From Sphingomonas sp. (GTDB lineage: Bacteria > Pseudomonadota > Alphaproteobacteria > Sphingomonadales > Sphingomonadaceae): a stretch of DNA of 64,000 bases. The translations under genes were made by a program, and so were the position numbers. The stretch is from positions 62,001-126,000 of the forward strand of contig NZ_JAPKNM010000064.1 of assembly GCF_026460985.1 (NCBI RefSeq), in the 5' to 3' direction. Under the pieces are notes generated by a model. The model did no database searches. It was not told where the DNA came from and saw nothing but the letters and a program-made list of their open reading frames with translations. Below, piece by piece: positions 47,374 to 59,900 of the stretch. The first letter of the stretch is position 1. Each line of letters begins with the position of its first letter.

Positions 47374-47404
47374 GAAGGGGGCGGTCCTTGCGGCCGCCCC
47401 CTTC
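47374..47404. terminator. Strong hairpin between convergent genes
   Basis: Eleven-base perfect stem GAAGGGGGCGG (47374-47384) and CCGCCCCCTTC (47394-47404). It starts immediately after the Lrp stop and can serve both strands. Confidence 0.75.
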
Positions 47405-47428
47405 CCTAACCTGGCTTGCGCGCGCCGC

Positions 47429-48682
47429 TCAGGCGAGCGGCGGGAAGTCGATCGAGGTCTGCCAGAGCAGCGCCAGATTGGCGTGGGTCCCCTTGACCGC
47501 TTGGAACGCAGTGCGGGCCTCTTCCTTGCGGCCGAGCGCGCGCAACGCGACGCCGCGGTTCAGGTTGACCTCGTCGGCATCGACGCTGCCCTTCTGCAGC
47601 GCGAGATCGTAAAGCTCGAGCGCCTTGGCATAGTTGCCGGAGGCGAGGAACGCGTCGGCGGTCTGCTGTGCGGTCTTGCCGTCCTTGCCCGCAGCCGCCT
47701 GCTTGGCGAGGCCGTCGAGCGAACCTTCGGCCTTCACCGCGGTCTGCGAGGCGGTGTAGGTCCGCTGGACGTCGCTGTCGCCCGCCGGGATCTTGCCCGC
47801 CTTGCGCCCCTCGTCGATCACCGCGACCGCTTCCCAGGGAAGGCCCGACTGCTGCGCGGCGAAGCCGTAATCGGCATAATCGGCGCGATCGGCGAGGACG
47901 TTGGTCGCACGCATCAGGCGGTAGAGATTGATCTTCTGGGTCTTGGTGTCGGCCGGGGTACGATAGATCTGGATCGCCCAGCGCCAGTTCTGGACGGTGG
48001 GATATTCGGCGATGAAGCGCTTGAGCCAGTCGGCCATCGCCGCGCGGTCGCCGCTGGCGTTCACGCGCGGGATCACGAACTTGTACCAGTCGACCGGCGG
48101 CTTACGCCCGGCGGCCTTGCTCGCTTCGATCGCGCGGTTCACTTCGGCGATCGCCTCGGCCGACTTGCCGGTGGCGGCATAGGCGTTGGCGAGAAGCACC
48201 GGCAGATCGGGCTGGTTCGTGCCGAGCTGGCGCGCCTTGAGCAGCACCGGAATGGCGTCGGCGGGCTTCTTCTGCGAGACCAGCTGCGAGCCGAGCATGT
48301 AATTGTACAGGCCGCCATACGCATTGACGCGCTCGGGCGGAGTCTTGGGGTTGCTCGCGAGCAGGCCCAGCGCCTTCATCTGGCCGGCCTCGTTCTTGCG
48401 CTCGAGTTCGAGCTGGAGGCGCAGGACGGCCGAATAATATTTCTCGTCGTCATTCTTGGCGATGGCTTCGGCGGCGGTGAGCTGGGCGTCCGCGGTCGTG
48501 AGATCCTTCAGCTTGAGCGCGGCATCGGCCGCGGCGGCCGGCTTGCGGAACTCGTCGCTGACCTTCAGTTCGGGCCCGGCATTCTGTTTGTCCGCCTTTT
48601 GCGCGAGCGCCGGAGCGGTGCCCAGCGCCGAGGCGCCCAGCGTCAGCGCGGCGGCCAGCGCGAGCTTCGAAACGAACGTCAT
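47429..48682 (-). CDS. Secreted tetratricopeptide-repeat protein
   Basis: Exported protein of 417 residues; the signal peptide ends near TAPALAQ (about residue 28). The mature part is helical, with TPR-like pairs at about 115-180 (PADAIPVLLKARQLG, SAEAIAEVNRAIEAS) and 345-405 (YAKALELYDLALQKG, RKEEARTAFQAV). It likely binds proteins in the periplasm; the partner is unknown. Start at 48682 follows GGAGAG. Divergent from a secreted unknown across 199 bases. Confidence 0.75.
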   Translation of the reverse strand: MTFVSKLALAAALTLGASALGTAPALAQKADKQNAGPELKVSDEFRKPAAAADAALKLKDLTTADAQLTAAEAIAKNDDEKYYSAVLRLQLELERKNEAGQMKALGLLASNPKTPPERVNAYGGLYNYMLGSQLVSQKKPADAIPVLLKARQLGTNQPDLPVLLANAYAATGKSAEAIAEVNRAIEASKAAGRKPPVDWYKFVIPRVNASGDRAAMADWLKRFIAEYPTVQNWRWAIQIYRTPADTKTQKINLYRLMRATNVLADRADYADYGFAAQQSGLPWEAVAVIDEGRKAGKIPAGDSDVQRTYTASQTAVKAEGSLDGLAKQAAAGKDGKTAQQTADAFLASGNYAKALELYDLALQKGSVDADEVNLNRGVALRALGRKEEARTAFQAVKGTHANLALLWQTSIDFPPLA

Positions 48683-48881
48683 GTACAACTCTCCTCGTGG
48701 GAACGGCATACCGGTCGGCGGCTCCTCTAAATGGCCACCGCACGCCATTCAAGCGGACGCATTCGCCGTTGCGATGGCAAGCGCGTCCTGAACGACGATT
48801 GAACTCGTTTCGTCGCGCGGTCGCTGGCGCCCGACGCGGAAAACGGCTTAGGGTGTATAGCGAAATCCGGGGGAATTTTCC

Positions 48882-49484
48882 ATGCTGACCTTGTTCGCGC
48901 TATCGCTGCAGACCGCCACGCTCGATGCCGACGGCGCAAAAGCGGCGAGGACCTGCGCACAGACGCTCGTCATTGCGGGGACCGGCACCGAATCGCCGAT
49001 GCGTCTGACCTCGCAGTTCACGCACATGGCGATGCACGCCGCCAAGGCGGAAGGAGTCGGTGCGAGCTTCTTCGAACGGCTGAACACGCTTTCCGAAGAG
49101 ATCGGAAAGGAGCCGACGGTCTCGCTCGAAAGCGCCAAGGTGCTGGCGCCGCAATGCGACCGGCGCTTCCCGCTGGCGCGCAGCACCGCCCCCGCGCGTC
49201 TTCCCAAGGACCCCTTCCGCCGCGACGTCCTCTGCTTCGGAACGCTCTCGCTGCTGCAAGGAGCTGCGGAAGAGCTCAGCAAGGACGGCGACTCCACGGC
49301 GCTCGACAAGATCGCCGCCAAGCTCAAGCCGCTGTCCGACAAGCTGACCGACGACGAACTCAAGAAGCGCGGCCTGGGCAGCGACGACGCGTTCCTCAAG
49401 CTGCTCAGCGACGAGATGCTCGCCTCGATCGGCGCGGGCAACCCGCTGGCGGTCGCCGTCGCATGCGGGGTGACGGGAATCTAG
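48882..49484 (+). CDS. Secreted protein of unknown function
   Basis: Protein of 200 residues. A short hydrophobic start (MLTLFALSLQTATLDA) suggests export. The remainder is helical and holds four cysteines (TCAQTL, PQCDRRF, VLCFGTL, VACGVTG) that could make two disulfides. No family recognised. It lies about 100 bases upstream of gyrA on the same strand, but a GC-rich hairpin at 49502-49523 lies between them. Confidence 0.6.
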   Translation: MLTLFALSLQTATLDADGAKAARTCAQTLVIAGTGTESPMRLTSQFTHMAMHAAKAEGVGASFFERLNTLSEEIGKEPTVSLESAKVLAPQCDRRFPLARSTAPARLPKDPFRRDVLCFGTLSLLQGAAEELSKDGDSTALDKIAAKLKPLSDKLTDDELKKRGLGSDDAFLKLLSDEMLASIGAGNPLAVAVACGVTGI

Positions 49485-49501
49485 CCGGGGAGCGCCTCTC
49501 G

Positions 49502-49523
49502 CGCGCGTGTACGCGCACGCGCG
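49502..49523. terminator. Hairpin upstream of gyrA
   Basis: Stem CGCGCGTG and CACGCGCG with a six-base loop. No T-run follows, so its role as terminator of the preceding gene is only suggested. Confidence 0.35.
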
Positions 49524-49589
49524 GGTTGGCAGGTGGTATCGGGCACGCTAGAGCCATCGTAACGTAACAAACTCCGAAAGCGTGATCCT

Positions 49590-52355
<2,766 letters not shown>

Positions 52356-52377
52356 GCCTAAGGCGCCACCCAAATAA

Positions 52378-52487
52378 CGTCATCCCCGCGAAAGCGGGGA
52401 CCCATCTCCCGCCTTCTCCAGACGATATCGCAGCCGTTTTGCTGGTTGCGCGCGCCGGAGATGGCCCCCGCTTTCGCGGGGGTGACG
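52378..52487. repeat. Interspersed palindrome, family B, 110-base unit
   Basis: Arms 52378-52408 and 52459-52487 with CGTCATCCCCGCGAAAGCGG outermost and CCATCT inward. Same size and layout as 32141-32251, placed between gyrA and the DUF952 gene. Confidence 0.85.
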
Positions 52488-52545
52488 ATCGATGGAACAA
52501 GAACCGATGTTGGGCGGTACTCGCCCGAACAGCCACGGAGAGACC

Positions 52546-52893
52546 ATGCCCGATCCCATCGCCTACAAGGTGCTCACTGCCGAGCAGATGACGGCGCTCG
52601 AGCAGGACGGCAGCTTCGCCGGCGCGCCGGTCGACCTGGCCGACGGCTATATCCACCTCTCCACCGCGGCGCAGCTGCAGGAGACGATCGACAAGCATTT
52701 CGCCGGGCAGGAAGGGCTGTGGCTCGCCGCGGTCGACCTCGATGCGCTTGCCGAGGCAGTGAAATGGGAGCCGTCGCGCGGCGGGCAGCTCTTCCCGCAC
52801 ATCTACGGGCCGCTGCCGCTCGACGCGGTCGTCGCCTATAGCGAGCTCCATTACGAGCCCGACGGCAGCCTGAGGCTCCCGGTCGCGGGCTGA
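52546..52893 (+). CDS. DUF952 family protein
   Basis: Protein of 115 residues with the DUF952 pattern DGYIHLSTAAQLQETIDKHFAG (split here over about 34-56) and FPHIYGPLPLDAV. The fold resembles glutathione S-transferase-associated small proteins; function unknown. ATG 52546 (MPDPIAYKVL) is the family start. It follows the family B repeat and may be transcribed from its own promoter. Confidence 0.87.
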   Translation: MPDPIAYKVLTAEQMTALEQDGSFAGAPVDLADGYIHLSTAAQLQETIDKHFAGQEGLWLAAVDLDALAEAVKWEPSRGGQLFPHIYGPLPLDAVVAYSELHYEPDGSLRLPVAG

Positions 52894-52948
52894 GGGTGGG
52901 CAAACTGCCCACTTGCCGGCGCGAGCCAACTGCGCGAAGGCGCACGCG

Positions 52949-53371
52949 ATGAAGTCGGGCACCCTTATGGCAGGAACGAGTGGACGGCGCATTGCGCTGT
53001 TCCTCGTCGCGTGCGCACTGGTGCTGCGGCTGCTGGTGCCCGCGGGCTGGATGCCGCAGGCCGATGCCGCCGGCATCGCGCTCGCATGGTGCGACGACAG
53101 CGGCATCAGCGGAGGCGAGGCACCAGCCGAAGCCAAGGCCCTGCTCGCCAAGGCGGTCGGCGAGAAGCCGGTGCCCGCGCACAAGCCCGCGCCCGACCAG
53201 CCCTGCGCCTTCGCCGCCGCGGCCCAGCCGCTCGCGGCGGTCGACTTCGCACCCCTGCCGCCCGCGCCGGCTACCCTCGCCGAGCCGCTTCGCCCGACCC
53301 TCGTCGCGACTCCCGGCCGCGGGCTCGCCGCGCCGCCGCCCCGTTCGACCGGACCGCCCAGCCTCGCCTGA
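52949..53371 (+). CDS. DUF2946-like protein
   Basis: Protein of about 140 residues (start at 52949 or 52967). After a basic stretch comes a membrane segment or signal (RIALFLVACALVLRLLVPAG) with the LLVPAGWMP motif of DUF2946, then an Ala/Pro-rich part with a Cys near residue 90. DUF2946 genes often lie next to TonB receptors and copper-related genes, as here. The role is unknown; the C-terminal Pro-rich tail appears unstructured. Confidence 0.7.
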   Translation: MKSGTLMAGTSGRRIALFLVACALVLRLLVPAGWMPQADAAGIALAWCDDSGISGGEAPAEAKALLAKAVGEKPVPAHKPAPDQPCAFAAAAQPLAAVDFAPLPPAPATLAEPLRPTLVATPGRGLAAPPPRSTGPPSLA

Positions 53372-53425
53372 CGCCGCCGCGCGCGCACCTGCGCGCCACC
53401 GTTCGTCTCGTGAGGAATCCCGTAC

Positions 53426-55396
53426 ATGTCCCGTCACAACCGCGTCCTGCTGGGCGCGCCCCTCCTCGTTGCCGCCCTCCCCGCTTTCGCGCAGGAAAGG
53501 CCACGCGACGAGATCGTCGTCACTGCCGAGAAGCTTATCGAGGAAGCCATACAGCGCGTCGGCGAGACGCCGGGCGGCGCCAATGTCGTGCCCGCCGGCG
53601 ATTTCGACGAGAAGGTCGCGGTGTCGCTCCGCGACGCGCTCGCTTTCTCGCCCGGAATCTATGCCCAGCCGCGCTTCGGCCAGGAAGTCCGCCTCTCGAT
53701 CCGCGGCTCGGGGATCAGCCGCGGCTTCCACATGCGCGGGCTGACGCTGCTGCAGGACGGCATTCCCGTCAACCTCGCCGATGACAATGGCGACTTCCAG
53801 GAGCTCGATCCCGCCTTCCTCCAGCATGTCGAGGTGTTCCGCGGCGCCAATGCCTTGCGCTTCGGCGCCTCGACCCTGGGCGGCGCGATCAACGGCGTCA
53901 CGCCCACCGGGCGCTCGTCGAACGGGGTGCGGCTGCGGATCGACGGGGGCGGCTTCGATACGCTGCGCGGCTTCGCCAGCGCGGGCTATGCCGATGAGCG
54001 CGGCGACGCCTGGCTGGCGATCGCGGGCGACCGTTCGGACGGCGACCGCGACCACGCCCGCCGCAAGGCGCTGCGGGTCAACGGCAATATCGGGCTGCGG
54101 CTGAGCGAGGGCGTCGAGACACGCTTCTACGCCAGCGCGCAGACGATCCGGCAGGAGCTGCCTGGCGCGCTCACTTATGCCGCCGCACTGTCGACGCCCG
54201 AAAGCGGCAACTTCGCGGGCGACCAGGCGCGCGACATCGACTCGCTGCGGCTGCAGAACCGCACCACCATCGCGATCGGCGACGGCAAGCTCGACCTCGG
54301 CGTGTTCCTCAACGCCAAGCAGCTCCACCACCCGATCTTCCAACTGGTCGACCAGAAATCGCTCGACTGGGGCAGCTATGCCCGGCTCGACCAGGATTTC
54401 GGCGCGTTCGCCTTCACCGCAGGCGTGACCGCGCGGTTCGGAACCGTCGCCTCGCGTCGCTTCGTCAACGTCGACGGCGAGCAAGGCGCCAAGACCTTCG
54501 CGGCGGACCAGGCGGCGCGGACGATCGACGCCTATGCCGAGGCGCGCATCCGCCCGGCCGAGCGGCTGACGCTGATCGCGGGGACGGTCTATACTTCGGG
54601 GCTGCGACGGCAGGACCAGGTCTTCCCCGTGGTGGCGACCGGGCGGGCGACGTTCGACCAGCTTTCGCCCAAGCTCGGGCTGCTGTTCGAGCCGAGCGGC
54701 CAGGTCCAGCTCTACGCCAATCTGAGCCGCAGCCACGAGCTGCCCGGCTTCATCGAACTCGCGCAGATCTCCAGCTTCGTGCCGCTCGACGCACAGCGCG
54801 GCTGGACCGCGGAGATCGGCGGACGCGGCCGGATCGGGCCGCTGCGCTTCGACCTCAGCCTCTATCGCGCCGATCTCGACGGCGAATTGCTCCAGTACAA
54901 TGTCGCGCCGCCGACGATCCCCGCTTCGACCTTCAACGCGGGCCGGACGCGGCACCAGGGCGTCGAGCTGGGGCTCGACCTAAACCTCGCCGTCTGGGCG
55001 CGACTGCGGCAGGTCTATCAGTATAGCGACTTCCGCTTCCGCGGCGACGCGCAGTTCGGCGATAACCGCCTGCCGGTGATCCCCGAGCATCTCTATCGCG
55101 CCGAGCTGCGGCTGGGCGGCGAGGCGCTGCATGTCGCGCCCAATCTCGAATGGACACCGCGCGGCGCCTGGGCGGACTATGCCAACAGCTTCCGCACCGA
55201 TGGTCATATGCTGTTCGGGTTGAGCGCGGAGGCGCGGGTCGACGAGCGATTCACCCTGTTCGCCGACGCGCGCAACCTCGGCGGACGCAAGGCGGTGGGC
55301 GATATCTCCGCCGTGGTGCAATACACACCCGCCAGCGCGATCTTCACCCCGGTCGAGCGGCGCAGCGTCTTCGCCGGCGTGCGGGCGGCGTTCTGA
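53426..55396 (+). CDS. TonB-dependent receptor, metal/siderophore type
   Basis: Receptor of 656 residues with a signal peptide ending near PAFAQ, a TonB-box-like stretch DEIVVTAEKL, a plug domain (about 40-160: GSGISRGFHMRGLTLLQDG) and a barrel ending in aromatic F (GVRAAF). The size and the link with a PepSY protein (ATG of that gene overlaps this stop as TGATG) point to uptake of an iron or copper chelate. No ligand-specific motif was recognised. Confidence 0.88.
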   Translation: MSRHNRVLLGAPLLVAALPAFAQERPRDEIVVTAEKLIEEAIQRVGETPGGANVVPAGDFDEKVAVSLRDALAFSPGIYAQPRFGQEVRLSIRGSGISRGFHMRGLTLLQDGIPVNLADDNGDFQELDPAFLQHVEVFRGANALRFGASTLGGAINGVTPTGRSSNGVRLRIDGGGFDTLRGFASAGYADERGDAWLAIAGDRSDGDRDHARRKALRVNGNIGLRLSEGVETRFYASAQTIRQELPGALTYAAALSTPESGNFAGDQARDIDSLRLQNRTTIAIGDGKLDLGVFLNAKQLHHPIFQLVDQKSLDWGSYARLDQDFGAFAFTAGVTARFGTVASRRFVNVDGEQGAKTFAADQAARTIDAYAEARIRPAERLTLIAGTVYTSGLRRQDQVFPVVATGRATFDQLSPKLGLLFEPSGQVQLYANLSRSHELPGFIELAQISSFVPLDAQRGWTAEIGGRGRIGPLRFDLSLYRADLDGELLQYNVAPPTIPASTFNAGRTRHQGVELGLDLNLAVWARLRQVYQYSDFRFRGDAQFGDNRLPVIPEHLYRAELRLGGEALHVAPNLEWTPRGAWADYANSFRTDGHMLFGLSAEARVDERFTLFADARNLGGRKAVGDISAVVQYTPASAIFTPVERRSVFAGVRAAF

Positions 55397-56727
55397 TGGC
55401 GGCCGCTCCGGGCGCGCGCTGGTACAATGCGGTGTGGCGCTGGCATTTCTATGCCGGGCTGTTCTGCATGCCCTTCGTCCTGTGGCTCGCCGCGACGGGG
55501 ACGATCTATCTGTGGAAGCCGCAGATCGAGGCGTGGCTGGAGCGGCCCTACGACACGCTGACGCCATCGGGCCCAAGGGCGAGCGCCGACGCGCAGGTCC
55601 GCGTCGCGCTCGCCGCGGTGCCGGGCGCGACACTGCACAAATACCAATTGCCGGAGCGGCCGAGCGAGGCTGCGCGGGTGATCGTAGGCAAGGACGGCGA
55701 CGAGACGCGCGTCTATGTCGACCCGTATCGCCTGCGCGTGCTGGCGACCGAGGCCGAGAGCGCACGACCGATGCGGGTGATATCGGAGCTGCACGGCAAG
55801 TTCCGCGCGGGCAATCCCGGCAGTTACCTGGTCGAAATCGCCGCCTGCTGGACGGTGACGATGCTGCTCACCGGCCTCTATCTCTGGTGGCCGCGCCGCG
55901 CACGCGGGCTCGCCGGTGTGCTCTATCCGCGCCTGCGGAGCGGCAAGCGCGTCTTCTGGCGCGACCTGCACGCGGTGGCAGGCATCTGGGTGGCGGCGCT
56001 GGCGCTGTTCCTGATCTCGACCGGCCTGCCTTGGGCGAAGTTCTGGGGGAGCTATTTCAAGGAAGTGCGCACCGTCACCGGCACGCTCGACGGACCGCAA
56101 GATTGGCCGACCGGTGCGCGCAGCGCGATGCTGGGCGACCATGCCGAGCACGGCGGGATGGGCATGCCGCACGTCGCCACCGAGGGTGCCGAGCTCGATC
56201 GCGTCGTCGCCGCGGCCTACCCGCTCGGCATTGCGCCGCCGGTGCTCATCGCCCCTCCCGCCACAAAGGGCGCGGCATGGACGGTGACCTCCGACGCCGC
56301 CAACCGCTCGCTGCGCACGCGAATCACCGTGGACGGGACCACCGGCGCGCTCGTCTCGCGGCGCGACTTCGCCGAGCGGCACTGGCTCGACCGCGCCGTC
56401 GGCTACGGCATCGCCGCGCACGAAGGCGCCTTGTTCGGTCTCGCCAATCAGCTGCTAGGCACGCTCACCGCCTTGCTCCTCGCGACCTTGTCGGTTTCCG
56501 GTGCGGTGATGTGGTGGCGCCGACGGCCGCAGGGCCTGCTGGGTGCGCCGATACCGCTCTCCCGACCGCGCTACGGACCGCTACTGATCGGGACGCTGCT
56601 GCTGCTCGCGCTGGCCATGCCGCTGTTCGGCGCGACGCTCGCATTGGTGGCGTTCGTGGACCGCCTGCTGCTTCCCCGATGGACCGCCGCACGCCAATGG
56701 CTCGGTCTTTCGCCAATAGATGCTTGA
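55396..56727 (+). CDS. PepSY-TM protein (membrane reductase-like)
   Basis: Protein of 443 residues with five predicted membrane segments (about 15-35, 152-175, 195-215, 365-390, 405-425) and two PepSY regions (about 55-110 and 270-330). A loop rich in His and Met (GDHAEHGGMGMPHV, about 255-270) could bind metal. Such PepSY-TM proteins follow TonB receptors and are thought to reduce ferric siderophores or copper. It starts in the receptor stop codon. A longer frame back to 55150 lies inside the receptor gene and is rejected. Confidence 0.86.
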   Translation: MAAAPGARWYNAVWRWHFYAGLFCMPFVLWLAATGTIYLWKPQIEAWLERPYDTLTPSGPRASADAQVRVALAAVPGATLHKYQLPERPSEAARVIVGKDGDETRVYVDPYRLRVLATEAESARPMRVISELHGKFRAGNPGSYLVEIAACWTVTMLLTGLYLWWPRRARGLAGVLYPRLRSGKRVFWRDLHAVAGIWVAALALFLISTGLPWAKFWGSYFKEVRTVTGTLDGPQDWPTGARSAMLGDHAEHGGMGMPHVATEGAELDRVVAAAYPLGIAPPVLIAPPATKGAAWTVTSDAANRSLRTRITVDGTTGALVSRRDFAERHWLDRAVGYGIAAHEGALFGLANQLLGTLTALLLATLSVSGAVMWWRRRPQGLLGAPIPLSRPRYGPLLIGTLLLLALAMPLFGATLALVAFVDRLLLPRWTAARQWLGLSPIDA

Positions 56728-56752
56728 CGGTTCGGAAAGCGCCCCCTAATTG
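56724..56752 (+). promoter_or_regulatory. Probable promoter of tRNA-Glu
   Basis: TTGACG (56724-56729), 17 bases, TAATTG (56747-56752). The -35 element includes the TGA stop of the PepSY gene. Transcription would start about ten bases before the tRNA. Confidence 0.6.
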
Positions 56753-56770
56753 GCCGCCTTCCGCCGCGCT

Positions 56771-56846
56771 GGCCCCTTCGTCTAGCGGTCTAGGACGTCG
56801 CCCTCTCACGGCGAAAACACGGGTTCGAGTCCCGTAGGGGTCACCA
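56771..56846 (+). tRNA. tRNA-Glu (anticodon CTC)
   Basis: Seventy-six bases with encoded CCA (56844-56846). Acceptor GGCCCCT pairs with AGGGGTC, the anticodon stem CGCC/GGCG frames CTCTCAC. Closely similar to known tRNA-Glu in the D arm (TCGTCTAG). Confidence 0.97.
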
Positions 56847-56866
56847 AAAATGCCTTCGCAGGCATT
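56847..56866 (-). terminator. Terminator of the beta-helix gene (both strands)
   Basis: Stem AATGCCT (56849-56855) and AGGCATT (56860-56866), loop TCGC. On the minus strand it is followed by a run of T, so it should end transcripts of the beta-helix protein gene before they reach tRNA-Glu. Confidence 0.65.
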
Positions 56867-56916
56867 CGAGACGCGCCGCGAACCGCTGACGAGCGGCGCC
56901 GGCCCATCACCAGGCT

Positions 56917-59900
56917 TCAATCGAGATGAAGCGCGTACAATGCGTGATGCGTCAGCACGAACAGCGTCCGGCGATTGGCGCCGCCGAGGACAAGCTGTAG
57001 CGGGCGCTCCGGCACGTCGATCTGCCCGACCTGTTTCCCATTGGGCGAGTAAACGAAGATCTGCCCATTCGCGACGAATACGTGGCCCTGGCTGTCGGCA
57101 ACGACGCCCTCGCCCCCGCGCTCGGCGAACGGCACGAGGTCGGTGATCACCCCGTTCTCGCCCACCTTCCCGGAATAGGTGCGATTCTCGGAGCCGTTGG
57201 TGACGAAGACGCGCTCGCCCAACGCGCCCTGGATGAGGCCGTAGCTGTCGAGTGAATCCGAAAAGCGGAGCCCTCGATGATCCACCGGACCCTGCTGGAA
57301 CACGCGCCAGGCCGGAAGCACGAGGCTCCCGTCGGGCGACACATATTCGTTCGCCTTGGGCAGCCTCATGTCGCGCGCGAACATCTCGGCGAGCGTGGTG
57401 AAGCGATAGGTCTCGGGATCGAGCTGGTCCTTGAACTCGCCGTTGTTCCACCAATTGACCGGCAGCGCGAGGCGCGCGCCGGGCCGCGCGGCGACCGGCG
57501 TCGGCGGGATCACCGTCATCTCCTGGTCCGGCGCGCCCGGGTGAAAGCTGTAGACGGTGCCGTTCCTGCCCCAGGACGACAGCACCATGAGGTTTCCCGA
57601 CCGGTCCACCGCCAAGTTGACCGGGTCCAGCGCGGCGTCGCGGACGATCTCGAGGCGGCGGTCGTCGGACCAGCGCCAGATGCGCCGGAAGAAGCGGTCG
57701 ACGAAATAGAGCCGGCCCTCGGCATCCACGGCGCCTCCGCCGGCCGAATGGAACCCGTCGGCGAGCTTCTCCAGCCTGGCGCCGGCCAGGATGGAGGGCC
57801 GCACCGGATCAGGAGCGCCGGCCACGTCGAGAACGGCGAACTCGCGCTCGCGCACATCCAGTCCATGCGTGACGTCGCGTATCGCATTGTCGTAGGGGAA
57901 TTTGGTCAACCGCAGGAACGTCGCGCAGCCATTCTCGTCGCAGGTGGCCAAGCCGCTCTCGCCGTTCACATGCACGTTGCGGAAGCGGATGTCGCGCGAA
58001 TTGTAGAGCGTCACCGCGGCGGGCGCCGGCTTGCGCGTGCGCGTGACGCGATAGCCGTGGAAGTTGGCGACCAGGATGTTCCGGGAGTCGCGGATCTCGA
58101 GCGCCACGGCGTCGCCGCTCTCGCCCGCCTCGCCCTCGGTCTGCGGCGCCAGCAGTTCCCAATTGGCGACCCGGTTGAGCCCAATCTCGGTGCGGACGTG
58201 ATGCTCGACCGATGCCTGGATGATCCGACCCGGTGTCTCGGTGTCCGATATTAGGATGCCTGGATGCGCGAAGGTGCTCGGGCTCCAGATGTTCGCGAAG
58301 GTACCCCCACCTCCCGAGGTCACCCACAGGCTCGCATATTGCCCGTCCCACCGCCGCGCGGCGTCGGGATCGGCGGTCGCATTGTTGTTGTAGGGCGAAA
58401 CGCGGGTGCCGTCGTAGCGATTCGTGCCGTGGCCGCCCTGGAACTTGACGTCGTTCACCATCGACCGCGCGCCCGCCATCCACAGCAACGCAGTCGCGCG
58501 CGGATTGGCGCCATTGGTGTCGAGACCGATGCCCGAGACGATCGCATCGCCGCCGCGCGCACTCTCGATCAGGGCCTTGGGTGCGCCGACGCCCTGATAG
58601 CCCGGCGCGCCGTCGGGCAACACGATCTGGGTCAGGCTGGGATGGAGCCCGAGCAGCACCGTGTCGGAGCGCAGGCGCAGCGTATCGCTGACGCGGTAGA
58701 AGCCCGTTGGTAGATAGACCACGCGGTGGGTGTCGATAGCCTTTTGGAGCGCGGCGGTATCGTCGGCCCTGTCATCGCCTTTTGCTCCCAAGCTCCGCAC
58801 GCTGACCCATTCGGCAACCGGCGGCAGCGCACGGATGACGGGATCGGGAACGGGCGGCAGGCCGGCGATGCGGCTGGCCTGCATGTCGGTCCGGAATTCG
58901 CCCATGCGTCCCAGGCCGGGCAGAGTCAGGCCGTGCGTGAACGACGTCACCCTATATGTCGCACCCGCGCCTTTCACGATCTTCCCGCTGTCGCGGAACC
59001 GCGCGAAGACGGGCGTGTGGTTCGCGACCAGGTTCTGGAAGCCGATCTGGGTGTAGACGCTGTTCTCGTTGGAGATGACCACGCCCGCCTTCGAGACATT
59101 CTCGAAGCGCAGATCCTGTCCCCAGAGCCAGTCGCCATAGCCGCGGTCGATCTCGATCCCGACGGGCACGTTGCGGAAGGCTACGTTGACCAGGGTCAGC
59201 CCCGCCTCATGCTCGCGGATCGCGGCGTCGCGCTGCCCCTCGAAGGTCGAATCGACCAGCGCGAAGGGCCAGGCCGGCGAAGGCTTCTCGGCGAGGATCC
59301 CGTAGCGACCGCCGCGGAAATGGAGGTCCTCGGCCTCGTTGGCGACATGGTACAGCCCGGCCAGGCCCGAGCCGATATCGAAAGCGGCGTGGCTGACGAA
59401 GCTGTGCTGCGCCGAATGGAACCGGATCGCGGTCGCCGCGGGATTGCCGTCGAGGATGCGGAAATCCACGTTGGCGAGCGCCGAATAGAAGGTGCCCGAA
59501 TTGGCATCGGGCAGGTCCTTGTCGAAGGGCACGCTGCCGGGCGGCGGGAACGCGACTTGCCTGCCCCGCCCGTTGCCCTGGCCCGGCCGCCCGCCGGCGA
59601 ATATCAGCATATGGGCGACGCCCCGCTGGAACCCGGGCGTGTTGGCGCCCAGCAGGATCACGGGACGCTTTTCCCCGATCCCGAGGACACGCACACCGGG
59701 CCAGAGCTTGATCGTCCGGGTGATGCGATACGACCCTTCGGGCAGGAAGACGATCCCGCCTCCACCCTTGTCCGCCGCCTTGTCGATCGCTTGCTGGATC
59801 GCGGCGCTGTCGTCCGCCCGGCCGTCGCCGACGCCCGCGACCCTGATCGCCGCCGGCTCGTCGGGCGCTCTGGTATAGACCGACTGCGACGCGATGGCCG

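Noticed and set aside
56465..57454. Minus-strand frame of 329 residues with GTRTRVFAVRG
   Set aside because: It reads through the antisense of tRNA-Glu and the ends of two real genes; the same type of tRNA artefact.
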